A stretch of DNA of 47,011 nucleotides from CAZUTK01 sp964623265 (lineage in GTDB: Bacteria > Electryoneota > B3-LCP), in the NCBI GenBank assembly GCA_964623265.1, contig CAZUTK010000015.1:1-47011 (forward strand). Direction: 5' to 3'. Under the pieces are notes generated by a model. It was not told the DNA's origin, did no database searches, and saw only the letters and a program-made list of their open reading frames with translations. Below are positions 42,382-47,011 of this stretch, in pieces; position 1 is the first letter of the stretch; the number at the start of each line of letters is the position of its first letter. A program made the position numbers and the translations under genes.

Positions 42382-43779
42382 TTACCTTTTGTACATCTTG
42401 AAATAATACTCCATTTCCGGCAAGCCGCCCTGCATAACCAGATATCCGTCTATGGGTTCTCGTTCGGTGATTTCATCGGCGATGGGAGTCAACATGATGC
42501 GTTTGACTTCTTCCTTGTCCTGCGTCTGCCCCAGAGCCCAGCCCAATTTAACGTAGGCGACTTCCGGAAGCATGTTTTCCGCAGGAATGACGCCCAGCTC
42601 CATAATATCCCTGCCGGTGTCGTAGACGAACATCTGCACGTAGCCCCAGAGCGTCTGGACGGTCATATAGACGTGGACTCCAGCATCGCAGGCTCGCTTC
42701 AAGGCGGGGTACAACGGTTTGTTGACGTGGCCCAGCCCCGTCCCGGCGATGATGATCCCCCGGTAACCGTGATCCACCAGTGAATCTATGACGTCCGGCT
42801 TCATATTGGGGTAATATAGGGCGATGGCGACGCGTTCATCGAAGACGGCGTTTAGGTGAACCGTGTGGTCCCCCCGCCGCCGGCGGCGGTAATCATCGCG
42901 GATGTAGACGATATCGGTGGGGCTGATGCGCGCCATCGGACGCTCGCCGATGGTGCGGAATGTGGAGCGGTAGGAGGAGTGCATTTTGCGCACGCGGGTG
43001 CCGCGATGCAGCAAGTCGTATTGATCGGAAGTGGGTCCGAACATGCACACCAGCACTTCTGCCATCTCGCTGTAACCCGCCGCGCGGCAGGCGTTGATCA
43101 GATTCAGCGCCGCATCTGAAGATGGGCGGTCCGAGGAGCGTTGACTGCCGACGATGACGATGGGAACCGGAGGATCCTGCACCATGAAAGTCAGCGCGGC
43201 GGCGGTGTAGTGCATGGTGTCGGTGCCGTGCCCGATGACGATGCCGTCCGCCCCGGATTCGATCTCCTCGCGGATGGCGTGCGCCAGTCCCATCCAGTGC
43301 TTGGGCCCGATGTTCTCGGAAAATTCGCCGTAAAGCTTCCGAGTCTTCAAGTTGCAGACGTCCACCAGCTCCGGAACGGCTCCATAAAGTTCGCCTGGAG
43401 AGAACGCCGGTATGACCGCGCCGGTGCGATAGTCCAGCCGCGATGCGATGGTGCCCCCCGTTCCCAGCAGCGATACGTTGGCTTTGGAAGGATCCGGCGG
43501 ATAGGTTTTTTCCGGGATCTGGTAGTGCGCCTTGCGGTAACCGACTTCTTCGATCGAATGGATGCTGTCTACGCGCAGACCCGTGTTATAGCCGTTGGGG
43601 AGTTTGATGACGATGTGGCGGTCGTCGGCGGTCTCGGACCGGGGCAGGATGATGCCGCGGAAATCCCCCTGATCGGTGCTGATCACGACGTCGCCCCAGA
43701 CGCGCGCCTTATGGCGCAAGAGCAGCTCCTTCGCAGATCCGCGGTAACCTTTTAGATCTTCTGGTTCAGGATATGGCAT
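42382..43779 (-). CDS. gatD: Glu-tRNA(Gln) amidotransferase subunit D (archaeal type)
   Basis: The 465-residue protein is a complete GatD. An N-terminal small beta-barrel domain (about 15-85; GDVVISTDQGDFRGIILPR, LPNGYNTGLRVD) precedes an asparaginase-like domain. The catalytic set is Thr110 (GTGGTIAS), Thr186 and Asp187 (GHGTDTMHYTA) and Lys265 (RVRKMHSS). Other family marks are GSQRSSDRPSSDA and TQTLWGYVQ-like VQTLWGYVQMFVYDTG. GatD releases ammonia from Gln or Asn for GatE, which turns Glu-tRNA(Gln) into Gln-tRNA(Gln). This pair is the archaeal system; bacteria normally use GatCAB. The N-terminal domain separates it from plain L-asparaginase. GatE is not in the window. A clear promoter precedes the gene. 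Confidence 0.9.
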   Translation of the reverse strand: MPYPEPEDLKGYRGSAKELLLRHKARVWGDVVISTDQGDFRGIILPRSETADDRHIVIKLPNGYNTGLRVDSIHSIEEVGYRKAHYQIPEKTYPPDPSKANVSLLGTGGTIASRLDYRTGAVIPAFSPGELYGAVPELVDVCNLKTRKLYGEFSENIGPKHWMGLAHAIREEIESGADGIVIGHGTDTMHYTAAALTFMVQDPPVPIVIVGSQRSSDRPSSDAALNLINACRAAGYSEMAEVLVCMFGPTSDQYDLLHRGTRVRKMHSSYRSTFRTIGERPMARISPTDIVYIRDDYRRRRRGDHTVHLNAVFDERVAIALYYPNMKPDVIDSLVDHGYRGIIIAGTGLGHVNKPLYPALKRACDAGVHVYMTVQTLWGYVQMFVYDTGRDIMELGVIPAENMLPEVAYVKLGWALGQTQDKEEVKRIMLTPIADEITEREPIDGYLVMQGGLPEMEYYFKMYKR

Positions 43780-43817
43780 AAGGGTTGGAATTGAGTGTTC
43801 AGCAGGTTGCGATTCTT

Positions 43818-43846
43818 AATATATTAAATTCACAGACCGAATGCAA
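43818..43846 (-). promoter_or_regulatory. promoter of gatD
   Basis: On the minus strand TTGCAT (43841-43846) and TATATT (43818-43823) have a 17-bp spacer. The -10 box ends 38 bp before the gatD ATG. Confidence 0.6.
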
Positions 43847-43930
43847 GCTCGAATGGGGGGAAAGCGGAAGGCGAAAAGAGAGGTGAAAGAGGATTCGCAA
43901 GGAAGTCGCTGAGCGGCATTGAGAGTTGAT

Positions 43931-43968
43931 TGGAAGAAAAACATTCAGGGCGGCTTTGCGCCGCCCTG
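43931..43968 (-). terminator. rho-independent terminator after isocitrate dehydrogenase
   Basis: On the minus strand CAGGGCGGC pairs perfectly with GCCGCCCTG (43946-43968) around a 5-base loop, and AATGTTTTTCTT follows. It lies 38 bp past the icd stop. Confidence 0.85.
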
Positions 43969-44006
43969 GTTCCTATGTTTTGCTCAGATGTCTTCGGCGT
44001 CGGGGA

Positions 44007-45419
44007 TTACATATTTTTAATGATCGCCTCGCCGAACTCCGAGCATTTCAGTTCTTTTACATCGGTGATGCCGTCGGCTCGCATCAGCCGGGCGAAGTCG
44101 TACGTCACCGTGTGCGCAGCGATGGCGCCTTCGATCCCCTTGACGATCAGATCGGCTACTTCGTTCCAACCTAGGTGTTCGAACATGAGCACTCCGGAGA
44201 GGATCACCGAACCGGGATTCACTTTATCCAGATTGGCGTACTTAGGTGCCGTGCCGTGAGTCGCTTCGAAGATGGCGTGCCCGGATACGTAATTGATGTT
44301 GCCGCCCGGAGCGATCCCGATCCCGCCCACTTGCGCCGCCAGCGCGTCGGACAGGTAATCGCCGTTCAGATTTAAAGTGGCGATGACGTCGAATTCGTTG
44401 GCTCGGGTCAGCACCTGCTGCAGAGTGATGTCGGCGATGGTGTCCTTCACGAGTAGCTTTTTCTTCCACTTGCCGTCCCCGTGCGTCGGCCAGAGCTTCA
44501 GAGCCTCTTCCACTTCACGATCGAGAACCTTCTGCTTGTCCGGCACCAGTAGATCGTAGCCGGGTTCGATCATGCGGGCGTTGTCGGCGACAGTCAAATT
44601 GGGATTTTGCTCCTTGTTGCCCAGAATCCAGCTTTCGCGCTGGGTCACGGACTGTTCCCGGAACTCGGTGCGCGCCACCTTATAGCCCCAATCGCGGAAG
44701 GCGCCTTCCGTGAACTTCATGATGTTGCCTTTGTGAACGAAAGTGAGGCTCTTGCGGTTGTGCTGCAAAGCATACTGGATCGCGGCGCGAACCAGCCGGC
44801 TGGTGCCCTCCTCCGATACCGGTTTGATGCCGATGCCCGATGTTTCCGGAAAACGGATCTTCTTGACGCCCATCTCCTGCTGCAGGAAGGCGATGACCTT
44901 CTTCACTTCCGGCGACCCCGCCTGCCATTCGATGCCGGCGTAAATGTCTTCAGTGTTTTCGCGGAAGATCACCATATCCACGTCTTCCGGTTTGCGCACC
45001 GGACTGGGGACGCCCTTGAAATAGCGCACCGGGCGCAGACAGACGTAGAGGTCCAGCAGCTGGCGCAGCGCCACGTTCAGGGAACGGATGCCGCCGCCGA
45101 TCGGCGTGGTCAAAGGTCCCTTGATGCCGACCAGGAATTCTTTATAGGCGTTGACCGTGTCGTCGGGCAGCCAGGTGTTCAGGGTCTTGAAGGCTTTTTC
45201 GCCCGCCAAAACTTCCATCCAGGCGATTTTGCGCTGTCCTTTATAGGCTTTCTGCACGGCGGCGTCGAAGACCTTCTGCGCAGCCCGCCAGATGTCCGGA
45301 CCGGTGCCGTCGCCTTCGATGAAGGGGATGATGGGATGATCGGGGACGTTCAGCTTCCCCGCCGCCATGGTGATGGGCTTGCCGTCCTTGGGAATCTTCA
45401 AGTGCTCGAATTGGGCCAT
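44007..45419 (-). CDS. icd: NADP-dependent isocitrate dehydrogenase
   Basis: The protein has 470 residues from the ATG at 45419, which has AGGAGG 6 bases upstream; the frame stays open 10 codons further but without a leader. It has FIEGDGTGPDIW, RSLNVALRQLLDLYVCLRP with the substrate Ser and Arg residues, FRENTEDIYAGIEW and the cofactor loop ATHGTAPKYA. The Lys-Tyr pair of that loop is the NADP-selecting pair of E. coli Icd, so NADP is the likely cofactor. It is a citric acid cycle enzyme, next to the aconitase gene that makes its substrate. A promoter candidate lies in the 98-bp gap to aconitase and a strong terminator follows. Confidence 0.96.
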   Translation of the reverse strand: MAQFEHLKIPKDGKPITMAAGKLNVPDHPIIPFIEGDGTGPDIWRAAQKVFDAAVQKAYKGQRKIAWMEVLAGEKAFKTLNTWLPDDTVNAYKEFLVGIKGPLTTPIGGGIRSLNVALRQLLDLYVCLRPVRYFKGVPSPVRKPEDVDMVIFRENTEDIYAGIEWQAGSPEVKKVIAFLQQEMGVKKIRFPETSGIGIKPVSEEGTSRLVRAAIQYALQHNRKSLTFVHKGNIMKFTEGAFRDWGYKVARTEFREQSVTQRESWILGNKEQNPNLTVADNARMIEPGYDLLVPDKQKVLDREVEEALKLWPTHGDGKWKKKLLVKDTIADITLQQVLTRANEFDVIATLNLNGDYLSDALAAQVGGIGIAPGGNINYVSGHAIFEATHGTAPKYANLDKVNPGSVILSGVLMFEHLGWNEVADLIVKGIEGAIAAHTVTYDFARLMRADGITDVKELKCSEFGEAIIKNM

Positions 45420-45458
45420 GGGTCCTCCTTTATTAAGAATCAATTTCATTCGATGGAG

Positions 45459-45486
45459 AGGATATCCGCTTTTTCCGCTATATCAA
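45459..45486 (-). promoter_or_regulatory. possible promoter of icd
   Basis: On the minus strand TTGATA (45481-45486) and TATCCT (45459-45464) are 16 bp apart. The -10 box ends 39 bp before the icd ATG. Confidence 0.45.
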
Positions 45487-45517
45487 CCGAGATTCGCCGA
45501 CGAAATCTCAGACGCCC

Positions 45518-47011
45518 TCACTGCTTCGCCCGGGCGTACGCCAGAGAACCGCCCGCTTTCATGATGGCGATCTCCCGCTCGTTTAAGGGGTGTTTCACCG
45601 GAATCTTCGCTCCGGTGGTCATATTCTGGACCGTCAATTTCCCGGACTCCAGGTTTTTCACCGGGATTTCCAGCTGATCCCCCTGCGAAATCTTCTCGTA
45701 ATCCGCTTCGTTTTCGAAAGTTAAGGGCAGGATGCCGAAGTTGATCAGGTTCGCCAGGTGAATGCGGGCGAAGGATTTCACCAGCACGGCTTTCAAGCCT
45801 AGATACATCGGCGCCAGCGCGGCGTGTTCGCGCGAAGACCCCTGTCCGTAATTGTGTCCGCCCACGACGAACCCTCCGCCGGCTTCCCTGGCGCGCTTCG
45901 GGAAGGTGGGATCCACCACTTCGAAGACGTGCTCGGAAATGGCGGGTATATTCGATCGAAGCGGCAGAATTTTAGCTCCGGCAGGCATAATGTGATCCGT
46001 CGTGATGTTGTCTTCGACCTTCAGCAGGACGATCCCTTTCAGCACATCCGGCATCGCCTGCGCGACGGGCAGCGGTTTGATGTTGGGTCCGCGGATGATC
46101 TCGACCTCCTCGGGGTGATCCGACGGCGGGAGAATCATGGAATCATCCACTCGAAAAAATTCCGGATACTCCACATTCACGTAGGGAATGCCCAGATCGC
46201 GGGGGTCGGTGAATTCGCCGGTCAGAGCGCAGGCGACGGCGGTTTCGGGGGAAGTCAGATACGCCTTGGCGTTTTTCGTGCCGGTGCGCCCGAGGAAGTT
46301 GCGGTTGAAGGTGCGCACTGTGACGGCGTTCGTATTGGGCGAGAAACCCATCCCGATGCAGGCTCCGCAGGAGCTTTCCAGGATGCGCACGCCCGCTTCC
46401 ACGATCGTCGCCAGAGCGCCGTTGTGCAGGATTTCGGTCAGCACCTGACGACTGCCCGGGGATAAGCCCGCCGAAACATCCGTCTTGACCCGCCGATCCT
46501 TCAGCATATGCGCCATCATCATTAAATCCCGATAGGAGCTGTTGGTGCAGCTTCCGAACGCCACCTGATCCACTTTCAGGCCGGCGATGTCGCGGACTCG
46601 AACGACGTTGTCCGGCATATGCGGCTGAGCCGCCAGCGGTTCGAGCTTGTCCAGCTCGATGACGAGTTCTTCATCGTACGAACAGCCGGCATCGGCGGAC
46701 AATTCAACCCAATCCTTTTCGCGCTTCTGAGCCCGCAGGTAGCGGCGGGTCTTCTCATCGGATGGGAAGACGCTGGTGGTCGCACCCAGTTCCGCGCCCA
46801 TATTCGTGATAGTGGCTCGCTCCGGCACATCCAGGCTGGCGACACCGTCGCCGTAATACTCCATGATTTTGCCGACACCTCCCTTGACGGTCAGGCGGCG
46901 CAGGACTTCGAGGATCACGTCTTTGCCGGTGACGAAGGGTTGCAGCTTGCCGGTCATACGGACACCCACGATCTTCGGCATGCGCAGATGGAAAGGCTGC
47001 CCCGCCATCGC
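45518..47011 (-). CDS. acn: aconitate hydratase, C-terminal part (5' end outside window)
   Basis: The frame is open to the right edge of the window, where it reads AMAGQPFHLRMP, so about 497 residues are visible and the start lies beyond. Two of the 4Fe-4S cluster motifs, AFGSCTNSS and SSCGACIGMG, give all three Cys ligands. The swivel-domain motif GGHNYGQGSSREHAAL carries the active-site Ser and Arg. VEDNITTDHIMPAGA marks the start of that domain. The enzyme interconverts citrate and isocitrate, feeding the adjacent isocitrate dehydrogenase. The size and motif spacing suit the short (about 640-residue) aconitase branch. Confidence 0.95.
   Translation of the reverse strand, partial: AMAGQPFHLRMPKIVGVRMTGKLQPFVTGKDVILEVLRRLTVKGGVGKIMEYYGDGVASLDVPERATITNMGAELGATTSVFPSDEKTRRYLRAQKREKDWVELSADAGCSYDEELVIELDKLEPLAAQPHMPDNVVRVRDIAGLKVDQVAFGSCTNSSYRDLMMMAHMLKDRRVKTDVSAGLSPGSRQVLTEILHNGALATIVEAGVRILESSCGACIGMGFSPNTNAVTVRTFNRNFLGRTGTKNAKAYLTSPETAVACALTGEFTDPRDLGIPYVNVEYPEFFRVDDSMILPPSDHPEEVEIIRGPNIKPLPVAQAMPDVLKGIVLLKVEDNITTDHIMPAGAKILPLRSNIPAISEHVFEVVDPTFPKRAREAGGGFVVGGHNYGQGSSREHAALAPMYLGLKAVLVKSFARIHLANLINFGILPLTFENEADYEKISQGDQLEIPVKNLESGKLTVQNMTTGAKIPVKHPLNEREIAIMKAGGSLAYARAKQ

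Noticed and set aside
44607..45677. 356-codon plus frame opposite icd and aconitase
   Set aside because: Shadow of two conserved genes; composition typical of an antisense frame.

Overview
The window comes from a bacterium of moderately high GC content. It is probably an uncultured member of, or a neighbour of, the Fibrobacteres-Chlorobi-Bacteroidetes (FCB) assemblage. The main pointer is the secreted subtilisin at 25.6-27.8 kb, whose C-terminus has the NYPNPFNP-type type IX secretion sorting domain. A YbgF/CpoB-like lipoprotein supports a Gram-negative envelope. The readable promoters are of sigma-70 form (TTGNNN, 17 bp, TATATT), not the Bacteroidota -33/-7 form. A GatD gene of the archaeal tRNA-dependent amidotransferase is an unusual extra marker. 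No tRNA, rRNA, CRISPR array, insertion sequence or phage gene was seen.

Layout. 0-1.8 kb: the end of a GT39-like membrane glycosyltransferase, then a cluster of three small iron-protein genes on the minus strand (a broken rubredoxin, a NifU-like protein without its cysteines, a short ferritin-like protein). 2.0-20.7 kb: one nearly gapless minus-strand array. It starts at a promoter in front of a DHH phosphoesterase gene and runs through nuoA, nuoB, an MscS channel, an FAD oxidoreductase, nuoC, D, E, F, G, a SagB-type nitroreductase, nuoH, two SGNH hydrolases, an EamA half-transporter, a CDF metal exporter, nuoI, endonuclease IV and a PAS kinase/NtrC-type regulator pair. Complex I is present as A-I; J, K, L, M and N are not in the window. 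20.8-28.0 kb: envelope genes on the minus strand (a membrane protein, a rhomboid protease, an M23 peptidase, a CpoB-like lipoprotein, the subtilisin).

28.1-29.5 kb is a gene graveyard on the plus strand: RidA with a frameshift and a stop, a zinc alcohol dehydrogenase with its core deleted, and a 31-codon KdsA/DAHP-synthase-like stub. It lies just in front of an apparently intact class V aminotransferase. 30.6-34.2 kb holds plus-strand housekeeping genes (Fur-family regulator, pyrF, pyrE, WalJ/YycJ-type hydrolase, PPOX-family flavoprotein). 34.2-42.3 kb is a surface-glycan locus: a membrane protein, a flippase and two GT2 glycosyltransferases on plus, converging on a large exosortase-like fusion protein and a GT39 enzyme on minus. 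42.4-47.0 kb carries gatD, isocitrate dehydrogenase and the C-terminal part of aconitase on minus.

The most unusual items are: the exosortase-like membrane domain that appears to have lost its catalytic Cys and His and is joined to two GATase-like domains; bacterial GatD; the NifU homologue lacking all three cluster ligands; a CDF exporter with HxxxH in place of HxxxD; a perfect 20-bp palindrome in the subtilisin leader; and the interrupted nuo locus. Several single-base frameshifts fall in short homopolymers, so some apparent pseudogenes may be sequencing errors. All assignments come from reading motifs; no database search was possible.
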